From the NCBI RefSeq assembly GCF_001598435.1, contig NZ_BCYY01000028.1:1-58254 (forward strand): a stretch of 58,254 nucleotides of DNA. The letters run 5' to 3'. The position numbers and the translations under genes are program-made. How positions within the stretch are numbered: the first letter of the stretch is position 1; each line of letters begins with the position of its first letter. The DNA comes from Sphingomonas pituitosa NBRC 102491 (GTDB taxonomy: Bacteria; Pseudomonadota; Alphaproteobacteria; Sphingomonadales; Sphingomonadaceae). Positions 1-8,501 of the stretch are shown piece by piece. The notes beneath the pieces were generated by a model that saw nothing but the letters and a program-made list of their open reading frames with translations, searched no databases and had not been told where the DNA came from.

Positions 1-918
1 GCCCGAGGCCACTGCGGTGGTGACCTCGGCGATGTTGCGGACCTGGCCGGTAAGGTTGTCCGCCATCAGGTTCACGTTGTCGGTCAGGTCCTTCCAGGTG
101 CCGGCGACACCGTCCACCCGTGCCTGACCGCCCAGCTTGCCCTCGGTACCCACTTCGCGGGCGACGCGGGTCACTTCCGACGCGAACGAATTCAGCTGGT
201 CCACCATCGTGTTGATGGTGTTCTTCAGCTCGAGGATCTCGCCCTTCACCTCCACGGTGATCTTCTTGGACAAGTCGCCGCTCGCGACCGCGGTCGTCAC
301 TTCGGCGATGTTGCGCACCTGGCCGGTGAGGTTGGTGGCCATGGCGTTCACATTGTCGGTAAGGTCCTTCCACGTACCGGCGACGCCTTCCACCCGCGCC
401 TGGCCGCCCAGCTTGCCTTCGGTTCCCACTTCGCGCGCCACGCGCGTCACTTCCGACGCGAAGGAGGCGAGCTGCTCGACCATGGTGTTCACCACCTTGC
501 CGATGCGGAGGAACTCGCCGCGCAGAGGCCGCCCGTCGATCTCGACCGTCATCGACTGGGAGAGGTCGCCCTTGGCGACGGCGCCGATGACGCGGCTGAC
601 CTCGGCGGTCGGCTGCACCATGTCGTCGATCAGCTCGTTGACCGCGCGCAGTTTCGTGTCCCAGCCGCCCGTCGCTCCGCGTACATTGCCGCGCTGCGTG
701 ATCTTGCCTTCCTTGCCGACGACGCGCGACAGCCGCTCGAACTCGTCCGTCATCTCGGCCTCAAGACCGACGACCTCGTTGAACAGCGTAGCAATCTCGC
801 CATCGACGCCCGGGAGATCCTCGGGCAGGCGCACCGAGAAATCGCCGCGGCGGAAGCTGCGGAGCGCGGCGACGAGTTGGCGACGATCGAGTGCGTCACG
901 AGACAGTTCAGCGTTCAC
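1..918 (-). CDS. Tandem-HAMP sensor histidine kinase, N-terminal part (runs off window)
   Basis: The reading frame starts at a GTG (916-918) behind a GAGGAG ribosome site (925-930) and is still open at base 1, giving 306 residues. From about residue 70 on, it is built of near-identical 92-residue units; each contains phrases such as SFASEVTRVAREVGTEGKLG, DLTDNVN and VRNIAEVTTAVA. This is the tandem-HAMP architecture of group III hybrid histidine kinases (the Nik1/Os-1 type), in which a HAMP array precedes the kinase and receiver domains. No signal peptide or membrane segment is visible, so the sensor is probably cytosolic. The kinase part lies outside the window, so the hybrid-kinase assignment is inferred from the repeat type. 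Confidence 0.85.
   Translation of the reverse strand, partial: MNAELSRDALDRRQLVAALRSFRRGDFSVRLPEDLPGVDGEIATLFNEVVGLEAEMTDEFERLSRVVGKEGKITQRGNVRGATGGWDTKLRAVNELIDDMVQPTAEVSRVIGAVAKGDLSQSMTVEIDGRPLRGEFLRIGKVVNTMVEQLASFASEVTRVAREVGTEGKLGGQARVEGVAGTWKDLTDNVNAMATNLTGQVRNIAEVTTAVASGDLSKKITVEVKGEILELKNTINTMVDQLNSFASEVTRVAREVGTEGKLGGQARVDGVAGTWKDLTDNVNLMADNLTGQVRNIAEVTTAVASG
5..556 (-). repeat. Two 276-bp direct repeats encoding HAMP units
   Basis: The coding DNA repeats with a period of 276 bp (92 codons). For example, the sequence around 31 recurs around 307 with mostly synonymous changes. The high similarity between units suggests recent duplication or gene conversion. A more diverged unit precedes them in the protein. 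Confidence 0.8.
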
Positions 919-1113
919 CAATCACTCCTCATTCCTCGCCTTTCGAGAGCGAAGATATGCAACGGAAAGCCCCCCGGCATAGGGCGGACACATAGCAGCA
1001 GCGCAACGATAGGAAAAGCGCGCCTTCTCTGGAACTTGCGACTGTTTGCAGCCAGGCCCGAAGGGCGCGCTGGTTGCAAGTGCAGGAGACACTGATGGGA
1101 GACGACGCGGTCG

Positions 1114-1485
1114 ATGCCGGACGAAGAAGAGATTTCCAGCTTCATCCGATCTACGTTCCCGTCCGTATGGGCGATCGAATTGATGTGCTTGCTGCGCAGT
1201 CACCGGGCAGAAGCCTGGAAGCAAGACGCACTGGTAGCGGCGATGCGGAGCAGCGAACTGGTCGTCGCCCAGAGCCTGCGGTCGCTCCACGCCGCCGGGC
1301 TTGTGGTCGTCGACCGGGAGCACGGCGTGCGCTTCCTACCAGCAAGCGAGTCACTGGACGCTCTGGCCGGAGCAGCCGAGGCCCTGTACGCGCAACGACC
1401 TGACTTCGTTCGCCGGACTATCGTATCCACCGCATCGTCGCCGGCACGCCGGTTTGCAGAAGCCTTCAAACTGAGGAAGGGTTGA
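1114..1485 (+). CDS. Small winged-helix-like hypothetical protein
   Basis: A 123-residue protein. Residues about 15-75 look like a winged helix: helices ending in LVAAMRSSELVVAQSLRSLH, then a turn and two strands (GLVVVDREHGVRFLP). It could be a small DNA-binding regulator; that role is inferred from the pattern only. ATG 1114 is the first in-frame start, because a stop lies at 1093-1095. The ribosome site is weak. The stop is 2 bp before the next start, so it is probably co-transcribed with the two membrane-protein genes downstream. Confidence 0.65.
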   Translation: MPDEEEISSFIRSTFPSVWAIELMCLLRSHRAEAWKQDALVAAMRSSELVVAQSLRSLHAAGLVVVDREHGVRFLPASESLDALAGAAEALYAQRPDFVRRTIVSTASSPARRFAEAFKLRKG

Positions 1486-1487
1486 GC

Positions 1488-1766
1488 ATGGAATCGATCT
1501 TTCCACCCATCGTATATCTACTCTGCTTCGCGACAAGCACGTTGTGCGCTGCCCTTCTCGGGCGCAGCTATGCGAGGAGCGGTATGCGACTGCTACTCTG
1601 GAGCACGGCTTGCTTCACGCTCCTTGCCGCCAACAACCTCGTACTGATAATTGATCTCGTACTCGTCGACTGGGTCGACTTGCAGCTACTCCGGCTACTG
1701 CTCTCCCTTTGCGCCGTGGGAGTGCTTCTCTTCGGTTTCATCTGGGATCTGGAGGAACGGATGTGA
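1488..1766 (+). CDS. DUF5985-type small membrane protein
   Basis: The protein has 92 residues and is almost entirely hydrophobic, with three predicted membrane segments (about 6-24, 31-52 and 59-83) separated by short charged loops such as GRSYARSG. Sequence and size fit the DUF5985 family. ATG 1488 is preferred over the TTG two codons upstream because GAGGAAGG (1473-1480) sits at proper spacing. Its stop overlaps the start of the next gene. The function is unknown; as in other genomes, it is paired with a second copy of the family. Confidence 0.75.
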   Translation: MESIFPPIVYLLCFATSTLCAALLGRSYARSGMRLLLWSTACFTLLAANNLVLIIDLVLVDWVDLQLLRLLLSLCAVGVLLFGFIWDLEERM

Positions 1767-2023
1767 CGTTGACCACCTTCCTGGCAGGCGCAGTCTCGCT
1801 CGGCTTTGTGCTGTGTGCGCTGTTCTTCCTGCGCTTCTGGCGGGATACCCGCGACACGCTGTTTCTATCGTTCTCCGCCTCGTTCCTGCTTCTCGGCATG
1901 GGACAGACGATCCTTGCTGTCAGCGGCATTTCCGATGAGCAGCGGCCCTGGGCCTATGTTCTCCGCCTCTGCGCCTTTCTTCTGCTCCTCTCCGCAATCG
2001 TGCAGAAGAACCGAAGAGGTTGA
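1763..2023 (+). CDS. Second DUF5985-type small membrane protein
   Basis: This is an 86-residue, three-helix membrane protein related to the preceding one (shared pattern FL..G..SL.F.LCALFFLRFWRDT then a middle hydrophobic helix and a last one ending in QKNRRG). The start is GTG 1763, overlapping the upstream stop as GTGA, with GGAGGA at 1751-1756. The overlap points to translational coupling of the pair. The function is unknown. Confidence 0.75.
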   Translation: MTLTTFLAGAVSLGFVLCALFFLRFWRDTRDTLFLSFSASFLLLGMGQTILAVSGISDEQRPWAYVLRLCAFLLLLSAIVQKNRRG

Positions 2024-2411
2024 ACATGGAAGCCAACAGTCGATGGACCTGCGTGTAGGGCTCGCACGATGCTGTCGTTGTAGATGAAGTCGCGCGCTCC
2101 GATGTTGTACTGGGGTGGGCGATGCGATAACCTTGACCTTGCCGGCGTGCTTCGATCTCAGCACTCGAAGCGCATCGAAGTTATCGCTCTCGATTACCAG
2201 ATTGTGCTGAAGGCCGCTGCCGCAGCTCAGCTCTACATCGTGCTACAGCGCGACGAAGTCGTCGGTGAGCGCACCTGCTCAGACTCAGAGGAAGTTGGGA
2301 CGCTTGCTATATGCCTGCGGGCGCATCTTAGGCGCGCATCGGGCCCGACCAGCCCTTTGATGCGCCCGCCTGGCTTATTGGGCATCTCGTCCCAATCAAG
2401 CAAGCTACGGT
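2024..2411. other. Gap with no supported gene; possible relic
   Basis: A 120-codon plus-strand frame here has poor coding character. One short stretch (about 2200-2275) translates to LK..LYIVLQRDEVVGERT, which resembles LK..LMLYRDDVVAERT encoded around 9520-9590. Both may be relics of the same unrecognised family. Confidence 0.3.
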
Positions 2412-3854
2412 TCAGGCGGAATCTACGTCGCTCAGCGCTTGCCTGACTACGTGGCTCAGCGCTTGCCTGACTGCGTCGACGGTCAATTCAACATCCTGCG
2501 CGTCGGTGCGCCAGTTGCATACCGATACGCGCATGCAGCGCATGCCGCGCCAGGTCGTCCCGCTGAAGAAGGCAACACCTGCCGCCGCTACGCGCGCGAT
2601 GACTTCGTCGGTCCTGCGGTCATGGTCGGCGCTACCTGAGTTAGCTGCGGGATCGAGGAAGCGCACCAACCCCTGGTTGATCGTCGGGAGCCATTCGACC
2701 CGAGCACCGGGGAGCGCCCCGATGCCGGCAACCAGCGCACGCGCATGGTCACAACTTCGAGCGATCAATTTGGAAACGCCGTCGCGCCCCAATTCGCGCA
2801 GGGCTGCGTAAGTCGGGAGCGCTCGACCCCGCCGGGACCATTCTGGATTCCACTCGATTTGATCGCGTGCGCTATTGCTCGATTGAGCATAGCTGGCCTC
2901 GAAGGAGAAAGCCGCACGATGCGCCTGAGCATCCCTAACGATGGCATACCCGCAGTCGAACGGCGTATTTAGCCACTTGTGGCCATCGTTGGTCCAGGAG
3001 TCGGCCAGCTCGATGCCGGCTGCAAGATGCCGATAGGTCGGGCACGCCTGCACCCAGAGACCAAAGGCGCCGTCGACATGCACCCATGCTCCATGCCGCT
3101 TGGCAATCGGGACGAGCTCGGCGAAGGGATCGAACGCTCCGATGTTGAGATCCCCGGCCTGCAGCACGACGATGGTCGGCATCGCGGAGCGGCTGAGCGC
3201 GTCGTCCAGAGCTTCGGGAACAATCCGCCCTTGCGAGTCGCAAGGCAAGGTCTCCATGCAATGGGTGCCTAAGCCAAGCATACGAACCGCCCTGTCAACG
3301 GACCCGTGCCTTTCGCTTCCTGTCAGCACGCGCAAGGAAGGCGCTCCAACCAAGCCGTCCACCTCGACGTTCCACCCCGCTCGGTCCAGCAGTCGGTGCC
3401 GTGCAGCGGCGAGGCAGGTGACGTGAGCGGCCTGCGTGCCGGTAACGAAAGCGAAGCTGGCCTCCTCCGGTAGGCCGAACAGCTCTTTCAGCCATTCTCC
3501 GGTAACTTCCTCGATGATCGCTTCGGCAGGGCTGCAAGCGTGAATTGCGGCATTCTGATCCCAGGCAGAGACCAGCCAGTCGGCCGCAAGAGCGGAAGGC
3601 AGCGTACCTCCTATAACCCAACCGAAGAAGCGCCCGCTGCCACTGCCGAGAAGGCCGCCATCAGTATCCTGCACCAGCTCGTCGATCACCTTGGCTGCCG
3701 GCACTCCAAGATCGGCCAGAGGTCTGCCCAGCCGTTCGCGCAATTCTGCCATGGACGAGGTAGTGCCAATCGAGCGATCGGCCACCGATGCAAGCCAATG
3801 TTCTGCAGCGCGATAGGCAACCGCCAGCGCATTGCGACCATCTTCAACCGACAT
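2412..3854 (-). CDS. Pyridoxal-phosphate-dependent group II decarboxylase family protein
   Basis: A 480-residue fold-type I PLP enzyme. It shows the group II decarboxylase layout: TGTQAAHVTCLAAAR (about 138-152) for phosphate binding, HVDGAFG (259-265) with the cofactor-pairing Asp, and DGHKWLNTPFDCG with K293 as the Schiff-base lysine. Relatives decarboxylate aromatic amino acids or glutamate, but the substrate cannot be read from the sequence; HVDGAFG in place of HVDAAYGG places it in a divergent aminotransferase/decarboxylase branch. It is transcribed divergently from an ArsR-type regulator, 77 bp away, which probably controls it. The C-terminus carries an 8-residue duplication (VRQALSHV/VRQALSDV). 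Confidence 0.85.
   Translation of the reverse strand: MSVEDGRNALAVAYRAAEHWLASVADRSIGTTSSMAELRERLGRPLADLGVPAAKVIDELVQDTDGGLLGSGSGRFFGWVIGGTLPSALAADWLVSAWDQNAAIHACSPAEAIIEEVTGEWLKELFGLPEEASFAFVTGTQAAHVTCLAAARHRLLDRAGWNVEVDGLVGAPSLRVLTGSERHGSVDRAVRMLGLGTHCMETLPCDSQGRIVPEALDDALSRSAMPTIVVLQAGDLNIGAFDPFAELVPIAKRHGAWVHVDGAFGLWVQACPTYRHLAAGIELADSWTNDGHKWLNTPFDCGYAIVRDAQAHRAAFSFEASYAQSSNSARDQIEWNPEWSRRGRALPTYAALRELGRDGVSKLIARSCDHARALVAGIGALPGARVEWLPTINQGLVRFLDPAANSGSADHDRRTDEVIARVAAAGVAFFSGTTWRGMRCMRVSVCNWRTDAQDVELTVDAVRQALSHVVRQALSDVDSA
2430..2472. repeat. 24-bp tandem duplication in the decarboxylase 3' end
   Basis: A 19-bp identical block occurs at 2430-2448 and 2454-2472 (period 24 bp). It duplicates eight codons at the C-terminus without shifting the frame, consistent with replication slippage. 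Confidence 0.8.
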
Positions 3855-3909
3855 GCTGAGATCCTCCGTTCTCTCCTAGCGGATGCTTGTAGAGCTGGAA
3901 AACGGCTGG

Positions 3910-3933
3910 ATGGTTCGTTACGCACCGAACCAT
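3910..3933. promoter_or_regulatory. Perfect inverted repeat at the ArsR-type start codon (candidate operator)
   Basis: The arms ATGGTTCG (3910-3917) and CGAACCAT (3926-3933) are perfect inverted complements with an 8-bp spacer, and the right arm includes the A and T of the start codon. It lies in the 77-bp divergent region between the decarboxylase and the regulator. A palindrome here fits autoregulation plus control of the divergent gene. Binding is inferred. Confidence 0.6.
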
Positions 3934-4624
3934 GAAGGACGGGCCAAATTTCGCTCTGATCGCGGCGCTCATTGGAGATCCGGCTCGAGCCGAGATTCTT
4001 TCGCAGTTGATGGACGGTCGGGCGCTCACAGTGGGTGAGTTGGCCATGTCGGCCAATGTCGGGCGGCCTACGGCCAGTGCGCACCTCGCCAAGCTGGAAG
4101 CGGCGGGTCTAGTCCTCAGCGTCCGTCAAGGTCGCAACCGCTATGTACGCCTGTCCGGTGCGGACGTCGCGCACACTGTAGAAAGCCTGATGCTGCTGGC
4201 TGAGCGCACGGGTCATCGACGCATACGCACCGGCCCACGCGATCCGGCGCTGCGAGAAGCCCGCAGCTGTTATGGACATCTAGCAGGTGCCAAGGGGATC
4301 CAGATGCTGAACAGTCTGCATCAGCGCGACTTCATCCTTCGCCAGCACGATCGCCTGCACCTGCGTGATGAGGGGCGCAGTTTTCTGACCGAGTTTGGAA
4401 TAAGTCCAGACCTGCTTTCAGCCGAAGCTGCGTGTGTTGCCTGTCTGGACTGGAGCGAGCGCAAGGATCACCTTGCGGGCCGACTGGGGTCGGCCTGTTT
4501 GGATCGTATCCTTGCATTGGGATGGGCAAGGCGAGACACTGATAGCAGGGCGATACGGTTCAATCCGAAGGGATTGCGAGAATTCGATTCCGCCTTCCCC
4601 TTCACACCTCACCTCAGCCGATAG
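3932..4624 (+). CDS. ArsR-family winged-helix transcriptional regulator
   Basis: A 230-residue protein. Residues about 5-85 form an ArsR-type winged helix: LIGDPARAEILSQLMDGRAL, the recognition region VGRPTASAHLAKLEAAGLV, then the wing VRQGRNRYVRLS. It has a longer C-terminal domain than minimal ArsR repressors, with the Cys pair ACVACLDW (about 167-174). This two-part form is common in alphaproteobacteria. No canonical CxC metal site is seen in the HTH helix, so the effector is unknown. ATG 3932 lies inside the palindrome and has no good ribosome site, so the transcript may be leaderless. The divergent decarboxylase gene is the likely target. Confidence 0.85.
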   Translation: MKDGPNFALIAALIGDPARAEILSQLMDGRALTVGELAMSANVGRPTASAHLAKLEAAGLVLSVRQGRNRYVRLSGADVAHTVESLMLLAERTGHRRIRTGPRDPALREARSCYGHLAGAKGIQMLNSLHQRDFILRQHDRLHLRDEGRSFLTEFGISPDLLSAEAACVACLDWSERKDHLAGRLGSACLDRILALGWARRDTDSRAIRFNPKGLREFDSAFPFTPHLSR

Positions 4625-4629
4625 TTCAC

Positions 4630-5178
4630 CTAGCCTCCTTGAGTTACGTACCGCAATTGTGAGTGCTTGATCCGCGTTCGACGAACAACAAAACCCGAAA
4701 GTCCGAAGCCTAGGATCATCAATCCCCAACTCGCGGGTTCCGGCACGCCTGAGGCGATTTGGATGAACTTCAGTTCAACGTTGTCCTCACCTTTGATCAA
4801 CGGAGACGCGACATTCCCCGAGGCGAAGAACGACGCTTTCGGGAAAAACCAGCCAGTCCAGAAGTCGTCGGTTCCATCTACGATCCCGTCAGCTCCATAC
4901 TGTTTGCCGCCGATGATTATTGCGCCCTTGAGGTAGCTGTATGGTGTATCGGCGCCATTCAGAAGGGCAACGTCGCCGAGGCTATACATGACGCTACCCA
5001 CATGCCCGCTGAAAGAAGTTAGCGTGTAGCGCCCGGAAGAATTGGCGATGGAGAAGCTTCCCTCCATCTTCGATCCTAGCGTGGGAATATCGCCGATGAA
5101 ATAGTAGCTTTCAGCAGACGCCGGCGCGACGCTGAGCGACGACACCGCACCTATGAAACCAAGCACTGCATTCTTCAT
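4630..5178 (-). CDS. PEPxxWA-type PEP-CTERM exported protein
   Basis: A 182-residue secreted protein. The start at 5178 is chosen for the strong GGGGAGGTGAAC ribosome site. The signal peptide is MKNAVLGFIGAVSSLSVAPA, with cleavage expected after ASA. The C-terminus has the sorting motif VPEPASWGLMILGFG, a hydrophobic helix and a basic tail VVRRTR, as in PEPxxWA-CTERM proteins that an exosortase processes to the envelope or matrix. The central domain is beta-rich and not recognised. No exosortase gene lies in the window. Confidence 0.85.
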   Translation of the reverse strand: MKNAVLGFIGAVSSLSVAPASAESYYFIGDIPTLGSKMEGSFSIANSSGRYTLTSFSGHVGSVMYSLGDVALLNGADTPYSYLKGAIIIGGKQYGADGIVDGTDDFWTGWFFPKASFFASGNVASPLIKGEDNVELKFIQIASGVPEPASWGLMILGFGLSGFVVRRTRIKHSQLRYVTQGG

Positions 5179-5495
5179 GTTCACCTCCCCGACTCGTGAT
5201 CGATCTAGAGTCATTGGTTGATATCGCCAATATCAAAGATCAAGCAAGCCCATGTAGTGACTTTCTTGGGTCGACGAGTAGATCGACAATGGACTTAGCG
5301 AGCGGCCGATTGTGGCCCATATAGGTGTACGCTGCAGTCGACGACGAAATTAGGTGCCTATCTGCCGCGCGATACCGCGCCCCTTTGACGTCGGCAGCAG
5401 CAGCGACCTTCGCAGTCCTCTTAAGGCTACTTCCACGACATGACACACGGAGTGGAACCCGGCGGCCCGCTCGTACCTGACGATCTAAACAGCGC

Positions 5496-5525
5496 TTGAC
5501 CTTCCCATCACTGGAAGGTCGACAT
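5496..5525 (+). promoter_or_regulatory. CueR-type operator in the copA promoter
   Basis: The palindrome ACCTTCC (5499-5505), a 7-bp spacer and GGAAGGT (5513-5519) overlap a -35 element TTGACC (5496-5501). The arrangement matches the copper-responsive MerR-family promoters, where the overlong -35/-10 spacer is realigned by the activator. The copA start lies 42 bp beyond the right arm, and a CueR gene follows copA. The rest of the 5179-5560 gap shows no supported gene. Confidence 0.85.
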
Positions 5526-5560
5526 GGGTAGTCGGTCCCTTCCCGATGAGGAAATGAGCG

Positions 5561-8032
5561 ATGTTTACAAGCCAAGAATCCGCCGGCACCCGCGCCACCA
5601 GGTTCGATCTAGCGGTCGAGGGCATGACTTGCGTTTCGTGTGCCCGCCGCGTGGAGCGCGCATTGGAGGCGCTGCCAGGTGTTGTCAGTGCGAGCGTGAG
5701 CCTGGCGAGGGAGCGCGTGAGCATGCACGTGGACGGCAGCGTTGATCATGCCGCGGTCGTCGCGGCGGTCAAGCGCGCAGGATACACTGTCGCCGGCGAG
5801 ACGGTCGAGCTCAGTGTCGAGGGTATGACCTGCGCTTCGTGCGCGGGTCGGGTCGAGCGAACATTGATGGCCGTCCCCGGCGTAGTGAGCGCGGCCGTGA
5901 ACCTCGCTACCGAGCGCGCCACCGTGCGCGGAGTGGTGGCTCCATCGGAGTTGATCGCAGCGGTGGCTAGCGCAGGTTATCAGGCCGCTCGAATCATGTC
6001 TTACGGCGCCCCGGCCGTGGCGAGCGCTAGCCGAAAGGATGAAGAACGACGGGCACTGCAACGCGACCTGATCGTCGCTACGATCATTGCTCTGCCTGTG
6101 TTCCTGATGGAAATGGGGTCACACCTCATCCCTGGCGTCCACCTCCTGATCGCTCGCAGCATCGGGATCCAGACGAGCTGGTACATCCAGTTCACGCTGG
6201 CCTCTCTGTTGCTCGCCGGACCGGGATTTCGCTTTTACCGCAAAGGTATTCCAGCTTTGCTGCGGCTTACGCCGGACATGAACTCGCTGGTTGCAGTTGG
6301 CACCTTCGCCGCCTACGCCTTTTCACTCGTCGCCACGTTTGCGCCGCGCCTACTGCCCGCCCGGACGATCAACGTTTATTATGAGGCGGCAGCCGTTGTC
6401 GTCGCGCTGGTGCTGCTAGGCCGCTTTCTGGAGGCGCGCGCGAAGGGACGAGCTTCTGAAGCTATCGGGCGGCTCGTCGGCTTGCAGGCCAAGACTGCCC
6501 GCGTGCGCCGCGGTGCCGCGCTGACTGAGGTGTCGATTGATGAAGTGGCCGAAGGCGACATCGTCGAGGTTCGTCCGGGGGAGCGCGTGCCGGTCGACGG
6601 TGAGGTCATCGAAGGCGATAGCTTTGTGGACGAGTCGATGATCACGGGCGAACCGCTTCCGGTCACCAAGACCCAAGGGGCTGCGCTAGTTGGCGGCACT
6701 ATCAACCAGCAAGGCGCCCTCACCTTCCGCGCCACTGCCGTCGGTCAGAAGACGATGCTGTCGCAGATCATCCGCATGGTCGAGCAGGCACAGGGCTCAA
6801 AGCTGCCGGTTCAGGCACTGGTCGACCGGGTGACGATCTACTTCGTGCCGGCCGTGATGGCGATCGCCGCGCTGACCTTCGGGGCATGGCTCGCCTTTGG
6901 TCCGTCGCCGGCGCTGACCTTCGCGCTGGTGAACACCGTTGCGGTGCTCATCATCGCCTGCCCTTGTGCGATGGGCCTCGCCACCCCGACGGCGATCATG
7001 GTCGGCACTGGTCGAGGCGCGGAGCTAGGTATTCTGTTCCGTAAAGGCGACGCGCTGCAACTGCTGCGTGAAGCCGCGGTAATCGCCCTCGACAAGACAG
7101 GTACTCTCACCGAGGGCCGCCCCGTCCTGACCGATCTAGAGGTGACCGAAGGCTTCGATCGTGCCAGCGTCCTTGGTCAGATCGCTGCGGTGGAGAGTAA
7201 ATCCGAGCATCCCATTGCACGGGCGATAGTCGAGGCAGCAGCGGCTGAGGATATCGCCGCGCCGTCGGCCCGTCACTTCGAGACCATTCCTGGCTACGGC
7301 GTCCATGCCGAGGTCGATAATTGCTGGATAGATATCGGCGGTGATCGCTACATGACCCATCTGGGCGTCGATGTGAGCACACTGTCCGACAGTGCCATAA
7401 AGCTCAGCAATGAGGGCAAATCGCCGTTCTACGCGGCCCAGAATGGAAAGCTTGCCGCCATTATCGCAGTCGCAGACCGGATCAAGGCTACAACGCCCAG
7501 GGCGATTAGCGCGCTCCGTTCGCACGGGCTGAGGATCGCGATGATCACGGGAGACAATGCCCGCACGGCAAGAGCGATCGCCTGCGAGCTTGGCATCGAC
7601 GAAGTGATCGCCGAGGTCCTGCCAGGCGAGAAGGTCGAGGCGGTTCTTCGGCTGAAGGCTCAGCATGGCAGAGTGGCATTCGTAGGTGACGGCCTCAACG
7701 ATGCTGCCGCGCTGGCGGAAGCCCATGTCGGTATTGCCGTCGGAACCGGGACCGACGTTGCTATCGAGGCAGCCGACGTTGTGCTGATGTCGGGCAACCT
7801 CAATGGTGTCGTCACAGCCATCGCGCTGTCGCAGGCGACCATGAGGAACATACGTCAAAATCTTTTTTGGGCCTTCGCATACAACATCGCCCTGATCCCA
7901 ATCGCGGCGGGTGCGCTTTACCCGTCGTGGGGAGTGCTCCTCTCTCCGGTGTTCGCGGCGGGCGCGATGGCGATGTCGAGCGTATTCGTGCTCGGCAATT
8001 CCTTGAGGCTACGCCGCTTTCAAGCCGGATGA
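5561..8032 (+). CDS. copA: Copper-exporting P1B-type ATPase
   Basis: An 823-residue pump that moves Cu(I) out of the cytoplasm at the expense of ATP. Two N-terminal heavy-metal domains carry GMTCVSC (C24, C27) and GMTCASC (C91, C94). The membrane CPC site is at 467-469. The ATPase signatures are TGEPLP, DKTGTLTEG with phosphorylated D511, SEHPIARA with H550, and GDGLNDAAAL (709-718). The length is normal for a two-HMA CopA. GAGGAAA precedes ATG 5561. The CueR box upstream and cueR 19 bp downstream make this a self-contained copper efflux unit. Confidence 0.96.
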   Translation: MFTSQESAGTRATRFDLAVEGMTCVSCARRVERALEALPGVVSASVSLARERVSMHVDGSVDHAAVVAAVKRAGYTVAGETVELSVEGMTCASCAGRVERTLMAVPGVVSAAVNLATERATVRGVVAPSELIAAVASAGYQAARIMSYGAPAVASASRKDEERRALQRDLIVATIIALPVFLMEMGSHLIPGVHLLIARSIGIQTSWYIQFTLASLLLAGPGFRFYRKGIPALLRLTPDMNSLVAVGTFAAYAFSLVATFAPRLLPARTINVYYEAAAVVVALVLLGRFLEARAKGRASEAIGRLVGLQAKTARVRRGAALTEVSIDEVAEGDIVEVRPGERVPVDGEVIEGDSFVDESMITGEPLPVTKTQGAALVGGTINQQGALTFRATAVGQKTMLSQIIRMVEQAQGSKLPVQALVDRVTIYFVPAVMAIAALTFGAWLAFGPSPALTFALVNTVAVLIIACPCAMGLATPTAIMVGTGRGAELGILFRKGDALQLLREAAVIALDKTGTLTEGRPVLTDLEVTEGFDRASVLGQIAAVESKSEHPIARAIVEAAAAEDIAAPSARHFETIPGYGVHAEVDNCWIDIGGDRYMTHLGVDVSTLSDSAIKLSNEGKSPFYAAQNGKLAAIIAVADRIKATTPRAISALRSHGLRIAMITGDNARTARAIACELGIDEVIAEVLPGEKVEAVLRLKAQHGRVAFVGDGLNDAAALAEAHVGIAVGTGTDVAIEAADVVLMSGNLNGVVTAIALSQATMRNIRQNLFWAFAYNIALIPIAAGALYPSWGVLLSPVFAAGAMAMSSVFVLGNSLRLRRFQAG

Positions 8033-8051
8033 CGTAGGAAGGGACACGGTT

Positions 8052-8501
8052 ATGAACATCGGAAAGGCGGCGAAGGCATCGGGTGTTTCGGCCAAGATGA
8101 TCCGCTATTATGAGCAAACTGGCCTCATCCCGAAGGCTGGCCGAAAGGATTCTGGCTACCGCGACTACTCGAGTGCCGACGTCCACATGCTAAGGTTTAT
8201 TCGTAAGGCGCGCGATCTCGGCTTCTCGGTTAGCGAGATCGACGGCTTGTTGAACCTATGGCGTGATCGCTCGCGGCAGAGCAGCGACGTCAAGCGTATC
8301 GCGCAGAAGCATGTCGATGACCTCAATGAACGAATCGAGGCGATGAAGCAGATGGCGGGCACGCTGCAAAGCTTGGTAGACTGCTGCGCCGGCGACGCCC
8401 GACCCGATTGCCCGATCCTCGCGGACCTCGAGGACGATCATGACGGCAGCGGAGCGCCTGCTCGAGCGACGTTAAGGCCGGGGTCTAAAGGGCGAAGCTG
8501 A
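8052..8501 (+). CDS. cueR: Copper-responsive MerR-family regulator CueR
   Basis: A 149-residue MerR-family activator. The N-terminal HTH runs from MNIGKAAKASGVSAKMIRYY to about residue 70, followed by the dimerisation helix and a metal loop CCAGDARPDCPIL with C112 and C120, the Cu(I)-binding pair of CueR. It starts 19 bp after copA, so the two are probably one transcript driven by the CueR box at 5496-5525, giving positive feedback. The tail after residue 130 is poorly conserved in type. Confidence 0.93.
   Translation: MNIGKAAKASGVSAKMIRYYEQTGLIPKAGRKDSGYRDYSSADVHMLRFIRKARDLGFSVSEIDGLLNLWRDRSRQSSDVKRIAQKHVDDLNERIEAMKQMAGTLQSLVDCCAGDARPDCPILADLEDDHDGSGAPARATLRPGSKGRS

Noticed and set aside
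137..982. Long open frame on the plus strand, 281 codons
   Set aside because: It is antisense to the HAMP-repeat kinase, which has clear family sequence, repeats at codon period and a good ribosome site.
7136..7858. 240-codon minus-strand frame inside copA
   Set aside because: Shadow of the copA coding strand; no family sequence, and copA is certain.
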